From Saccharothrix sp. NRRL B-16314 (GTDB lineage Bacteria; Actinomycetota; Actinomycetes; Mycobacteriales; Pseudonocardiaceae), in assembly GCF_000716595.1 (NCBI RefSeq), contig NZ_JNXC01000002.1, positions 356,332 to 420,331 of the forward strand: 64,000 nt of DNA, given 5' to 3'. The position numbers and the translations under genes are program-made. Position 1 is the stretch's first letter, and every line of letters starts with the position of its first letter. The notes beneath the pieces are model-generated. The model saw only the letters and a program-made list of their open reading frames with translations, was not told the origin of the DNA and ran no database searches. Below are positions 1 through 8,131 of the stretch, piece by piece.

Positions 1-298
1 TGCCGAGCTTGGCCAGCTTCATCAGCTTCACCAGGCCGAACAGCACCAGGCCGAGCAGCAGGAAGTTCAGCAGCTCGGTCAGGAACGCGCCGTAGCGGAT
101 CTCGGCGTTGTTGACCGTGAACACGAAGCCGCTGAAGTCCGGCTGGCCGAAGATCGCCGCGACCAGCTGCATCAGCACGTTGCCCGCCAGGCTCTCGACC
201 AGCGCGGCGAACGCCGTGCCGATGATGAAGCCCAGCGCCAGGTCGAACATGTTGCCGCCCAGGGCGAAAGCCTTGAACTCCAACCACAGGTTCTTCAC
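1..298 (-). CDS. mscL: Large-conductance mechanosensitive channel MscL (3' end outside window)
   Basis: Pressure-gated membrane channel that opens under hypo-osmotic shock. The frame read from a GTG at 298 begins with MKNLWLEFKAFALGGNMFD, followed by a first membrane helix rich in Gly/Ala (LALGFIIGTAFAALV). After a periplasmic loop containing FVFTVNNAEIRYG comes a second hydrophobic helix (FLTELLNFLLLGLVLFGLV) and the start of a Lys-rich tail. This is the MscL order and spacing. About 99 residues are visible; the C-terminal cytoplasmic helix lies beyond position 1. The GTG start was chosen because it places the N-terminal amphipathic helix as in the family. The gene is divergent from the VOC gene at 393. 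Confidence 0.93.
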   Translation of the reverse strand, partial: MKNLWLEFKAFALGGNMFDLALGFIIGTAFAALVESLAGNVLMQLVAAIFGQPDFSGFVFTVNNAEIRYGAFLTELLNFLLLGLVLFGLVKLMKLAKLG

Positions 299-392
299 CT
301 GGGTTGAATCGGTCCGCGGGGCGACCGGCCTTGAGCCACACGTTCGGGTGATCAACTCGCGGGTGGCGGCTGCCGATGCGACGGTAGGCGAG

Positions 393-1172
393 GTGAGCGA
401 GCTGAACTCCCCGTACACGCCCGGCACGCCGGCCTGGGTCGACATGATGACCACCGATCGCCAGGCCACCATGGACTTCTACGGCGGCCTGTTCGGCTGG
501 GACTTCGAGATCGGCGGCCCGGAGACCGGGCACTACACGATGGGCCTGGTGCGCGGGCTGCCGGTGGCCGGGTTCGGCGAGATGCCGCCCGACGTGATGT
601 TCCCCGTGGTGTGGACGACCTACCTGGCCACCGACGACCTGGACGAGTCGGTCGAGTCGCTCAACGCCAACGGCGGCAAGGTGCTCGTGCCGGAGTACGA
701 CACCGGCGGGCCGGGCCGCGGTGCGATCGCCGTGGACCCGTTCGGTGCGGCGTTCGGGCTCTGGGAGGCGGGCACGCACATCGGCGCGTACGTGGTGAAC
801 GAGCCCGGCTCGGTGATCTGGAACGAGCTGGCCACCCGTGACCCGTTCAGCGCGGCGGAGTTCTACCGGCAGGTGTTCGGGCTGGAGCTGGACCCGCTGC
901 CGGACATCCCGTACACGCAGTTCCAGGTCGACGGCCGAGCGGTGGCCGGCGTGTTCGGCATGGCCAACGAGATCCCGGCCGAGATCCCGCCGCACTGGAT
1001 GACCTACTTCGCGGTGTCCGACGCCGACGTGACGGCCGAGCGGGTGCGCGAGTTGGGCGGCGTCACGGTCGGCGACGTGGTCGAGTCCCGGTTCGGCCGG
1101 TTCACCACGGTCGGCGACCCGATGGGCGCGACGTTCCGGATCATCCAAGCGCCGCCTTCCACCCCAGACTGA
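393..1172 (+). CDS. Two-domain VOC (glyoxalase/bleomycin-resistance fold) protein, Cfp30B-like
   Basis: A 259-residue protein made of two tandem VOC domains. The first starts at TPGTPAWVDMMTTDRQAT and runs to about residue 120; the second starts near GSVIWNELATRDPFSAAEFY and runs to the end. VOC proteins use paired beta-alpha-beta-beta-beta modules to hold a metal or bind small molecules. The opening phrase and length match the actinobacterial '27 kDa antigen Cfp30B' group (Rv0577 type), whose substrate is not settled. The frame is open upstream, but that part lies antisense to mscL, so the GTG at 393 (behind GGCGAGG) is taken as start. The 3' end overlaps the convergent permease gene by 32 bases. 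Confidence 0.88.
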   Translation: MSELNSPYTPGTPAWVDMMTTDRQATMDFYGGLFGWDFEIGGPETGHYTMGLVRGLPVAGFGEMPPDVMFPVVWTTYLATDDLDESVESLNANGGKVLVPEYDTGGPGRGAIAVDPFGAAFGLWEAGTHIGAYVVNEPGSVIWNELATRDPFSAAEFYRQVFGLELDPLPDIPYTQFQVDGRAVAGVFGMANEIPAEIPPHWMTYFAVSDADVTAERVRELGGVTVGDVVESRFGRFTTVGDPMGATFRIIQAPPSTPD

Positions 1173-1944
1173 CCACCAGCGCCACCACGATGGTGAGGAA
1201 CACCCGGCGCACGAACGCGGACCCGCGGCGCACCGCGAGGCGTGCGCCGAACACCGCGCCCGTCACGTTGCAGAGCGCGAGCACCAGGCCCAAGCCCCAC
1301 AGCACCTTCCCTGCCGGGATGAAGTAGAGCAAGGCGCCCAGGTTCGTCGCGACGTTGACGACCTTGGCGGTGGCCGAGGCGTGGAGGAACGCGAAGCCCA
1401 CCACGCCCACCAGCAGGAACACCAGGAACGTCCCGGTGCCCGGTCCCGCCAGACCGTCGTAGAAGCCGATCAGCACGCCACCCAGGGCCATCAGCGTGAT
1501 CTGCGCGGCGCGCGCGAACCTCGGCGTCTCGGCGACGCCCAGGTCCGGCTTGCGCCACGTGTAGAGGCCGACGCCGACCAGCGCGACGAGCACCACACCG
1601 TTCAGCACACCGGGCGCCAGCGCTCCCGCGAACGCCGCACCGCCCACCGCGCCGACGAACGCGGCCGACGCCATCGGCAGCGCCGACCACCAGTCGATCG
1701 TGGTCTGCCGCGCGTACGTGCGCACGGCGGCGGACGTGCCGACCACGGACGCCACCTTGTTCGTGGCCAGCGCGTACAGCGGCTGGCCGCCGGGCGCGAT
1801 CAGCAGCAGCGCAGGCAGCTGGATCAGCCCGCCGCCGCCCACCACGGCGTCGACCGCGCCGGCCACGAGGGCGGCCAGGCAGAGGAACAGCAGCGCGGCG
1901 AGCGAGATCTGGCCGAAGCCGGGCCAGTCGAGTGCGGCGGTCAC
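1141..1944 (-). CDS. TSUP-family (TauE/SafE) membrane permease
   Basis: A 267-residue, very hydrophobic protein with about eight predicted membrane segments in two similar halves. The family signature is visible early: AALVAGAVDAVVGGGGLIQLPAL, then ATNKVASVVGTSAAV, with a second-half echo around FYDGLAGPGTGTFLVF and ATAKVVNVATNLGALL. TSUP proteins move sulfite, sulfoacetate or related organosulfur anions across the inner membrane. The exact substrate cannot be read from sequence, and no sulfur genes lie next to it. The start is GTG at 1944 with no strong Shine-Dalgarno. It converges on the VOC gene and is divergent from the beta-glucosidase. Confidence 0.9.
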   Translation of the reverse strand: MTAALDWPGFGQISLAALLFLCLAALVAGAVDAVVGGGGLIQLPALLLIAPGGQPLYALATNKVASVVGTSAAVRTYARQTTIDWWSALPMASAAFVGAVGGAAFAGALAPGVLNGVVLVALVGVGLYTWRKPDLGVAETPRFARAAQITLMALGGVLIGFYDGLAGPGTGTFLVFLLVGVVGFAFLHASATAKVVNVATNLGALLYFIPAGKVLWGLGLVLALCNVTGAVFGARLAVRRGSAFVRRVFLTIVVALVVSLGWKAALG

Positions 1945-2022
1945 CGGAACAGCTTAACCGGACGGTTGTACTGCTTTTTCGCCCTCGCCTCCCGGTGCTG
2001 GTAGCGGGACTTCCACGGCGTG

Positions 2023-2036
2023 TGGGAACGCTCCCA
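2023..2036. promoter_or_regulatory. CebR-type operator upstream of the GH3 beta-glucosidase
   Basis: The sequence TGGGAACGCTCCCA differs at one base from the perfect palindrome TGGGAGCGCTCCCA. That palindrome is the established binding site of CebR, the LacI-family cellobiose repressor of Streptomyces and relatives. It lies 85 bases before the GTG start of a secreted beta-glucosidase, an expected position for repression. No cebR gene is in the window, so control would be in trans. Confidence 0.75.
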
Positions 2037-2121
2037 AATGGGCCGTTCGGACCTGTTGTGCGCCGGGTCACGCGGGAAGGGTGTCTCCCTGTTCTCCCTG
2101 ATCCACCCCAGGAGGTTCTCG

Positions 2122-4404
2122 GTGTTGAGATCCCGCAAACGCACGGCGGTGGCCGCGTTGGCCGCGCTCGCCCTGCTCGTCACCGGAGCGCAGGCCAGCG
2201 GCATCATCGAACCGGCGGGACAGTCGTACCTCGACGCCCGCGCGCCGGTCGACCGGCGGGTCGACGACCTCCTCAGGCGGATGACGCTGGAGGAGAAGGT
2301 CGGCCAGATGACCCAGATCCGGCTGGGCAAGCTGCGCGGCAACTGCGAGTGGAACCCCGGTCCGCTGCGCGAGGACTGCATGAAAGCCGTCCTGGAGGAC
2401 GCGAAGGTCGGCTCGATCCTGTCCGGCGGCGGCGACGCGCCGAACCCGAACACGCCGCGCGCGTGGGCCGAGATGACCAACGCCGTCCAGAAGTACGCGA
2501 TGGACCACAGCCGGCTGCCGATCCCGCTGATCTACGGCGCGGACGGCGTGCACGGCCACTCGAACGTGCTCAGCGCCACGATGTTCCCGCACCAGATCGG
2601 CCTCGGCGCGACGTGGAACCCCGAGCTCCAGCAGCAGCTCGGCGCGTCGACCGGTCGGGCCATGCGCGCCACCGGCGTGTTCTGGAACTTCGCGCCGGTG
2701 TCCGACATCGCACGTGACACCCGGTGGGGCCGCTACTACGAGACCTACAGCGAGGACCCGGTGCTGGCCGGCGCTCTGGCCGCGGCGAACGTGCGCGGGC
2801 AGCAGAGCGACCCGACCGACGGCACCGCCAAGCTCACCGCGACCGCCAAGCACTTCGCCGGGTACTCGGAGCCGTTCAACGGGCACGACCGCGCGCCCGC
2901 GCAGCTGCCGATCCGGTACCTCCAGGACACCGTGCTGCCCGCGTTCCAGCCGCAGTTCGACGCGGGCGTCGGCACCGTGATGATCAACTCCGGTGCGGTG
3001 AACGGCGTGCCGGCGCACGCGTCGAAGTACCTGCTCACGACCCAGTTGCGCGAGCGGATGGGCTTCCGCGGCGTGGCGATCACCGACTGGGAGGACATCC
3101 GGTTCCTGGTGGACCGCTACCACGTGGCGGCGGACTACGAGGAGGCCATCGCGATGGCCGTCAACGCCGGCGTGGACATGGCGATGGAGCCGTCCAACGC
3201 GGCGGAGTTCACCTCCGGGCTGCTGTCCGCCGTGCGCGGCGGTGCGGTCAGCGGCAAGCGGATCGACCAGGCCGTGCGGCGCATCCTGAAGCTCAAGTTC
3301 GAGCTGGGCCTGTTCGAGAAGCCGTACGTCGACCCCGAGAAGGCCGACGCGATCGTGAACGGCGCCGACCGCGCGCTGGCCCGTCAGGCTGCGGCGGAGG
3401 GCGCGGTGCTGCTGCGCAACGAGGGCGGGGTGCTGCCCCTGTCGACCGGCGTGGGCAAGCTCGTGGTGACCGGAGACACGGCCGACTCGCCGGCCAGGCA
3501 GCTCGGCGGCTGGACGGTCGGCTGGCAGGGCGTGCCCGAGTCGTCGCCGATGCCGCCGACCGTGACGGTGTTGCAGGGCATCAAGGCCGCCGTTCCGTCC
3601 GCCGACGTGGTGAGCGCGCCCACGCAGGCCGAGGCCGTCGCGCAGGCCGGTGACGCCGACGCGGTGGTCGTGGTGCTCGGCGAGGACCCCGGCGCCGAGG
3701 GTGAGGCCGACACCGAGGAGCCCGCCCTGACCGCCGCGCAGCAGGGTCTGGTGGACGCGGTGCGGGCCACCGGCAAGCCGGTCGTGGTCGTGCTGCTGAC
3801 CGGGCGTCCGCAGGTGCTCGGCACGGTGGCGGACGCTCCCGCGCTGGTCGCGGGCTGGCTGCCGGGCACCGAGGGCGGCGCCGCGATCGCCGACGTGCTG
3901 TTCGGCGCGGTGAACCCGAGCGGGAAGCTGCCGGTGTCGTGGCCGAAGTCGGTCGGCGACCAGCCGTTCACGTACGACCAGGTGCGGGGCGCGAACGCGG
4001 CTCCGGGCTCGGGGTACGACCCGGCGTTCGCGTTCGGGCACGGCCTCTCGTACACGACGTTCACCACGTCGGCGCCGACCCTGAAGTCCACCGAGGTGGG
4101 CCGGGACGGCCAGGTGAAGGTGTCGGTGACGGTCGCCAACACCGGCTCGCGGGACGGGACGCTCGTCGTGCCCGTGTTCGTGCACCAGCCGGTGAGCAAG
4201 GTCCTGACACCGCAGCAGCGCCTCGTCGGGTTCACCCGGGTCGCGGTGAAGGCCGGTGAGGAGCGGGCGGTCGACGTGACGTTCGACGTGAAGCGCCTCG
4301 CGGTGACCGCGGGTGACATGGACGGCGGGGGGAAGCCCGAGGTGGCGAAGGGCTCCTACGAGGTCGTGGTCGGCGACGGGAGGGCTCGGTTCACGGTGCG
4401 GTGA
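2122..4404 (+). CDS. Secreted glycoside hydrolase family 3 beta-glucosidase (BglX-like)
   Basis: Hydrolyses terminal beta-glucosyl residues, probably from cellobiose or short beta-glucans, outside the cell. The 760-residue product starts at GTG 2122, set by GGAGG six bases upstream, and opens with a Sec signal peptide ([22 protein letters not shown]). The GH3 N-domain carries [37 protein letters not shown] and the nucleophile motif AITDWED (Asp near residue 322). The C-domain has [14 protein letters not shown] and [12 protein letters not shown], and a fibronectin-III-like tail follows ([16 protein letters not shown]). Length and order are typical. The CebR-type site at 2023-2036 suggests induction by cellobiose. 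Confidence 0.95.
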   Translation: MLRSRKRTAVAALAALALLVTGAQASGIIEPAGQSYLDARAPVDRRVDDLLRRMTLEEKVGQMTQIRLGKLRGNCEWNPGPLREDCMKAVLEDAKVGSILSGGGDAPNPNTPRAWAEMTNAVQKYAMDHSRLPIPLIYGADGVHGHSNVLSATMFPHQIGLGATWNPELQQQLGASTGRAMRATGVFWNFAPVSDIARDTRWGRYYETYSEDPVLAGALAAANVRGQQSDPTDGTAKLTATAKHFAGYSEPFNGHDRAPAQLPIRYLQDTVLPAFQPQFDAGVGTVMINSGAVNGVPAHASKYLLTTQLRERMGFRGVAITDWEDIRFLVDRYHVAADYEEAIAMAVNAGVDMAMEPSNAAEFTSGLLSAVRGGAVSGKRIDQAVRRILKLKFELGLFEKPYVDPEKADAIVNGADRALARQAAAEGAVLLRNEGGVLPLSTGVGKLVVTGDTADSPARQLGGWTVGWQGVPESSPMPPTVTVLQGIKAAVPSADVVSAPTQAEAVAQAGDADAVVVVLGEDPGAEGEADTEEPALTAAQQGLVDAVRATGKPVVVVLLTGRPQVLGTVADAPALVAGWLPGTEGGAAIADVLFGAVNPSGKLPVSWPKSVGDQPFTYDQVRGANAAPGSGYDPAFAFGHGLSYTTFTTSAPTLKSTEVGRDGQVKVSVTVANTGSRDGTLVVPVFVHQPVSKVLTPQQRLVGFTRVAVKAGEERAVDVTFDVKRLAVTAGDMDGGGKPEVAKGSYEVVVGDGRARFTVR

Positions 4405-4532
4405 GCTGCCCTGATATCCTTCTCGGCCGTACCCGCGCGGCATTCCGCTGTGGAGGAAAACCACCCCCTCGTGGGGTGGAGCCGGTGACAAGCGCGGTAC
4501 GACTCCGAGACCGAGGAAAAGGTGGCTTTCGC

Positions 4533-4793
4533 GTGGCGAACATCAAGTCCCAGCTGAAGCGGATCAAGACCAACGAGAAGGCGCGCCTGCGCAACAAGGC
4601 CGTCAAGTCGTCGCTCAAGACCGCGATCCGCAAGTTCCGTGAGGCTGCCGAGGCCGGTGACAAGGAGAAGGCTGTCGCGCTGGTGCAGGAGGCTTCCCGC
4701 AAGCTCGACAAGGCCGTCTCCAAGGGCGTCATCCACGCCAACCAGGCCGCCAACAAGAAGTCGGCGCTCGCCCGTCGCGCCAACCAGATCTGA
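4533..4793 (+). CDS. rpsT: 30S ribosomal protein S20
   Basis: Small-subunit protein that binds 16S rRNA early in assembly. The 86-residue Lys/Arg-rich helical protein begins [25 protein letters not shown] after a GTG at 4533 and ends [19 protein letters not shown], the S20 pattern at normal length. The start is supported by AGGTGG eight bases upstream. The leader holds a stable hairpin (arms CCACCCC 4461-4467 and GGGGTGG 4473-4479) that could take part in autoregulation, known for S20 in other bacteria; that link is inference. Divergent transcription of rpsT and holA is the usual arrangement. A strong terminator follows at 4809. Confidence 0.98.
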   Translation: MANIKSQLKRIKTNEKARLRNKAVKSSLKTAIRKFREAAEAGDKEKAVALVQEASRKLDKAVSKGVIHANQAANKKSALARRANQI

Positions 4794-4808
4794 TCTGGTT
4801 CTTCTTCA

Positions 4809-4847
4809 AGAAGCGCCGCTCCCCCGCACGGGGTGGGCGGCGCTTCT
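4809..4847 (+). terminator. Stem-loop terminator after rpsT
   Basis: A perfect 11-bp stem, AGAAGCGCCGC at 4809-4819 with GCGGCGCTTCT at 4837-4847, lies 16 bases after the rpsT stop. The loop is C/G-rich and no long T-run follows, as is common in actinomycetes. Confidence 0.85.
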
Positions 4848-4913
4848 GCGTTGTCCTGCATCTCATCGCACGCCGGTGAATCTTCTCCCGCGGTGAATCT
4901 TCTGCAGCCGTGC

Positions 4914-5101
4914 GGTCAGCGGGCCTTCTCCCGCCGCGGATCTTCTGCCGCCAAGCGGTCAGCGGATCTTCTCCGGCCGCGGAACTTCTCCCGCCAAGCG
5001 GTCAGCGGATCTTTCCCCGGCGCGAAACTTCTCCGCCACTCGGTCAGCGGATCTTTCCCCGCTGCGCGGTCCGCGGACCTTCTCCCACCGTGCGGTCAGC
5101 G
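4914..5101. repeat. Degenerate tandem repeat array between rpsT and holA
   Basis: The octamer GGTCAGCG, or a one-base variant, recurs at 4914, 4957, 5000, 5042, 5068 (GGTCCGCG) and 5094. The spacings are 43, 43, 42, 26 and 26 bases. Each unit continues with a GGATCTTCTCC-like stretch; the 43-base form carries a second, similar half. The last copy runs into the holA stop codon (5096-5098), so the array directly abuts the gene end. A 105-residue frame on the + strand crosses the array, but its Ser/Arg repeats look like translated repeat DNA rather than protein. Confidence 0.8.
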
Positions 5102-6076
5102 CCGTCCGTGCGCCGCGACGATCTTCAACACCGCGCGCTCCAGGGCATAACCCGAATCGGCCGCGACGCCTTTCACGTCGGCGTTCAGATCGGCGACCAC
5201 CGTCATCGCCGCCGCGAGCCCCGGGTCTTCCCAGCCACGCGACTGGCCCTGGGCCTTCTTCACCTTCCACGGCGGCATGCCGAGCTCGCCCGCCAGCTTG
5301 AACGGGTCACCCCGCCCCACCGCGGACACCCGCGCGACCGTGCGCACCGCGTCGGCCAGCGCGTCGGCGACCAGCACGTGCGGCACACCGAGCTGGATCG
5401 CCCACCGCAACGCCTCCAGCGCACCGGCCCGGTCACCCATCACGGCCTTCTCCGCGACCGCGAACCCCGTCACCTCGGCCCGGCCGCGGTGGTAGCGGCG
5501 AACCGCGTCGGCGTCGACCTTGCCGCCGGTGTCGGCGACGAGCTGCGACGACGCCGCCGCCAGCTCGCGCAGGTCCGACCCGACCGCCTCGATCAGCACC
5601 GCCACGGCCTCGGGATCGGCCTTGCCGCCCGCCGACCGGATCTCGTTGCGCACGAACGCCTCGCGGTCCGCGGCCTTGGTGACCTTGGGGCACTCGGTCA
5701 CCCCGGCGCCGGCCTTGCGCAGCGCCGCGGGCAGGTCCTTGGCCACCTTGCTGCGCCCGCCGCCGGTGTGGACGACGACCAGCGTCACGCCGTCCGCCGG
5801 CGCCTTGGCGTACGCGAGCACCGCGTCGGCGACCTCCTTGCCGATCTCCTGCGCCGCCTCCAGGGCGATCACCCTGCCCTCGGCGAACAGCGACGGGCTC
5901 ACCAGTTCGGCCAGCTCAGCCACGGTGAGATCGGTCACGCGGACGCGGGTCAGGTCGGCCTGCGGGTCGGCTTTGCGGGCGGCGTCCAACGCGCCGCGCA
6001 CAGCGCGCTCGACCAGCAACTCCTCCTCGCCGACGATCAGGTGCACGGCGTCGGGCGTGTCAGCGGGCGCACTCAC
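5096..6076 (-). CDS. holA: DNA polymerase III subunit delta
   Basis: The clamp-loader delta subunit, which opens the beta sliding clamp for replication. The 326-residue protein shows the HolA pattern: VHLIVGEEELLVERAVRGAL at the N-terminus, then SPSLFAEGRVIALEAA, ADREAFVRNEI and SDLRELAAASSQLV, and the C-terminal collar domain (FAVAEKAVMGDRAGALEALRWAI, PPWKVKKAQGQSRGW). The start is GTG 6076, preceded by GGGAGG at an eight-base spacing; the frame is open further upstream but lacks a ribosome site there. It is divergent from the riboswitch-controlled gene. Its stop codon sits at the edge of the tandem repeat array at 4914-5101. Confidence 0.95.
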   Translation of the reverse strand: MSAPADTPDAVHLIVGEEELLVERAVRGALDAARKADPQADLTRVRVTDLTVAELAELVSPSLFAEGRVIALEAAQEIGKEVADAVLAYAKAPADGVTLVVVHTGGGRSKVAKDLPAALRKAGAGVTECPKVTKAADREAFVRNEIRSAGGKADPEAVAVLIEAVGSDLRELAAASSQLVADTGGKVDADAVRRYHRGRAEVTGFAVAEKAVMGDRAGALEALRWAIQLGVPHVLVADALADAVRTVARVSAVGRGDPFKLAGELGMPPWKVKKAQGQSRGWEDPGLAAAMTVVADLNADVKGVAADSGYALERAVLKIVAAHGRR

Positions 6077-6173
6077 GCCGCGATCCTCCCACGCGCAACG
6101 GGCGTCCGGATGGTGGACGTGTCTGGCTGAGGGTCGGGATCGTGCCGTAGTTTGAAGCCACAACTGAATACCG

Positions 6174-6297
6174 CTCATCCAGAGGGGCAGAGGGATCGGC
6201 CCGAAGAAGCCCCGGCAACCCGTTGTTCAGCGTGCGCATCACAGCGCGCGCCGGCAATCACGGTGCCAATTCCGACCCGCGACGCGGGAAAGATGAG
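6174..6297 (+). ncRNA. SAM riboswitch (SAM-I/SAM-IV clan, S-box-like)
   Basis: The conserved core is present in order: CAGAGGGGCAGAGGGATCGG, CCCGAAG, GCCCCGGCAACC, then GGTGCCAATTCC, and a short hairpin CCCGC-gac-GCGGG followed by AAAGATGAG. The closing stem P1 pairs CTCATC (6174-6179) with GATGAG (6292-6297). The hairpin between the AATTCC element and AAAGATGAG corresponds to P4 of SAM-I, an argument for SAM-I over SAM-IV. The 3' arm of P1 overlaps the Shine-Dalgarno GAGGAG (6295-6300) of the next gene. Ligand binding would therefore hide the ribosome site (translational OFF); this mechanism is inferred. Confidence 0.9.
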
Positions 6298-6310
6298 GAG
6301 ATACCTCGCG

Positions 6311-7573
6311 ATGACTGCTGTGAGTGTGCCTTCGGCCACCACCTCCTTCGACCTCGGTCCGGCTCGGGCACTGTCCTGCCGTGAATGCGGGCACGAGACG
6401 CCTCTCGCCCCGGAATACGCCTGTCTGGAGTGTTTCGGGCCGCTGGAAGTGGCCTACGACTTCGGCCGGGTCCGCCGTGAGGACATCGAAGCCGGCCCCC
6501 GTTCGATCTGGCGCTACCGCAGCCTGCTGCCCGTGCCGTCCGACGTCCAGTCGCACCCCAACACCGACCCCGGCGGCACCCGCCTGGTCGAGGCCGACCG
6601 CCTCGCCAAGGCCCTCGGTGTGCGCAAGGTGTGGGTGAAGGACGACACCGGCAACCCGACCCACTCGTTCAAGGACCGCGTCGTCGGCGTCGCCCTCGCC
6701 GCCGCCCGCGAACTCGGCTTCAAGGTGCTGGCCTGCCCGTCGACCGGCAACCTGGCCAACGCCGTCGCCGCCGCCGCCTCCCGTGCCGGCTGGCAGTCGG
6801 TGGTCCTGGTCCCCTCCTCCCTGGAGCGGGCGAAGATCCTGATGACCGCCGTCTACGGCGGCAACCTGATCACTGTCGACGGCAACTACGACGACGTGAA
6901 CCGGCTGGCCCAGGAACTGGCCGCCGAGCACGAGGACTGGGCGTTCGTCAACGTCAACGTCCGGCCCTACTACGCCGAGGGTTCCAAGACGCTGGGCTAC
7001 GAGGTCGCCGAACAGCTCGGCTGGCGGCTGCCCGACCAGATCGTGGTGCCCATCGCGTCCGGTTCCCAGCTGACCAAGGTCGACAAGGCGTTCCGCGAGT
7101 TCGGCAGCCTCGGCCTCGTCGAGGAGACCCCGTACCGGGTGTTCGGCGCCCAGGCCACCGGCTGCTCCCCCGTCTCGGCCGCCTTCAAGGCCGGCCTCGA
7201 CGTGGTCACCCCGGTCCGCCCGGACACCATCGCCAGGTCGTTGGCGATCGGCGCGCCGGCCGACGGCCCCTACGTGCTGGACGCCGTCCGCCGCACCAAC
7301 GGCGCGATCGAGGACGTCACCGACGAAGAGGTCGTGGAAGGCATCCGCCTGCTGGCCGAGACCGAGGGCATCTTCGCGGAAACCGCCGGCGGCGTCACCG
7401 TGGCCACCGCGAAGAAGCTCATCGAGACCGGCCGGCTCGACCCGGACGGCGAGACCGTGCTGCTGATCACCGGCGACGGCCTCAAGACCCTGGACGCCCT
7501 GGGCGACCGGGTCGGCCCGAGGGCCAACGTCCCGCCGTCGGCGGAGGCCGTGCTGAAGGCCCTCCAGGACTGA
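6311..7573 (+). CDS. thrC: Threonine synthase family PLP enzyme with N-terminal zinc ribbon
   Basis: Fold-type II PLP enzyme; family members convert O-phosphohomoserine to threonine. The 420-residue protein opens with a zinc ribbon (Cys23, Cys26, Cys38, Cys41). The PLP lysine lies in GNPTHSFKDR (Lys121), and the Gly-rich phosphate loop (CPSTGNLANAVAAAA) and VLLITGDGLKT follow. This matches the longer zinc-ribbon paralogue rather than the shorter canonical actinobacterial ThrC. The start is ATG 6311, ten bases after GAGGAG. A SAM riboswitch directly upstream is unexpected for a pure threonine gene and hints at a role tied to methionine or SAM. Threonine synthase is the best family call, but the physiological reaction is not certain. 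Confidence 0.88.
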   Translation: MTAVSVPSATTSFDLGPARALSCRECGHETPLAPEYACLECFGPLEVAYDFGRVRREDIEAGPRSIWRYRSLLPVPSDVQSHPNTDPGGTRLVEADRLAKALGVRKVWVKDDTGNPTHSFKDRVVGVALAAARELGFKVLACPSTGNLANAVAAAASRAGWQSVVLVPSSLERAKILMTAVYGGNLITVDGNYDDVNRLAQELAAEHEDWAFVNVNVRPYYAEGSKTLGYEVAEQLGWRLPDQIVVPIASGSQLTKVDKAFREFGSLGLVEETPYRVFGAQATGCSPVSAAFKAGLDVVTPVRPDTIARSLAIGAPADGPYVLDAVRRTNGAIEDVTDEEVVEGIRLLAETEGIFAETAGGVTVATAKKLIETGRLDPDGETVLLITGDGLKTLDALGDRVGPRANVPPSAEAVLKALQD

Positions 7574-7627
7574 GCCCTCCGGCTCTGAGCCCTCGATCCC
7601 TGGGCCCACCGGCACCGCGCCCGGCGT

Positions 7628-7658
7628 ACCGGGGTCCGGTCCTCGACCTGACCCCGGT
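7628..7658. terminator. Stem-loop terminator between thrC and the convergent genes
   Basis: A perfect 9-bp stem, ACCGGGGTC (7628-7636) with GACCCCGGT (7650-7658), lies 54 bases after the thrC stop and just before the convergent hypothetical gene's stop at 7667. It could act in both directions. Confidence 0.75.
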
Positions 7659-7666
7659 GCGTCCGG

Positions 7667-8131
7667 TCACAGGGCGATCCTGGCGGAGCGCATCCAGCCG
7701 GTTCGGGGGAAGGCCGCCAGCTCAGGCAGGACGTGCGGCCCGACCTGTTCGGTGACGACGCGCCAAGCGGTCAGCATCTGGGGCCACGGGCGTTTCGCCT
7801 TCTCCTGGTTGTAGCGCTCGGCATGCCATTCCTCCGGCGGTATGGCGAGGTCGGCGTCGAACAGGGCGTCGGAGATCAGGCGGTAGGCGGTGTCGGCGGC
7901 GGGCACCTGCGCCATGCGGATGACGCCGGTGACGGTGGCCCTGGAAACGATTCCCCGGCCGCCACCGGGCAGGTCCTCGCAGACGTAGTAGGTGAAGGCG
8001 GGCCGCAGCTCGTCCCGTGGCCACGGTTCCGCGGTGTAGCCGGGCTGCCACAGGGCCCAGGCCACCGCCCGGTTGCCGCCCTGCCGCACCCAGCCCGAGT
8101 GCAGCCGGATCCATGCGTCGTTGTTCCTCAT
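7667..8131 (-). CDS. Conserved-looking hypothetical protein overlapping the comEC 3' region
   Basis: A 154-residue soluble protein that I do not recognise. It starts at ATG 8131 behind GGGGAGA and begins MRNNDAWIRLHSGWVRQGG. It has many Trp residues and balanced composition (PAFTYYVCEDLPGGGRG, PPEEWHAERYNQEKAKRPWPQML). That argues for a real gene over the Arg/His/Pro-rich alternative frame through the same DNA. The comEC frame stays open across it for about 410 bases, which is unusual. No domain, signal peptide or membrane segment is visible. Position suggests the last gene of the comEA-comEC transcript. Confidence 0.6.
   Translation of the reverse strand: MRNNDAWIRLHSGWVRQGGNRAVAWALWQPGYTAEPWPRDELRPAFTYYVCEDLPGGGRGIVSRATVTGVIRMAQVPAADTAYRLISDALFDADLAIPPEEWHAERYNQEKAKRPWPQMLTAWRVVTEQVGPHVLPELAAFPRTGWMRSARIAL

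Noticed and set aside
2068..4491. 807-residue minus-strand frame opposite the GH3 gene
   Set aside because: Arg/His/Val/Gly-rich composition with no domain; it is the antisense reading of a well-supported gene in high-GC DNA.
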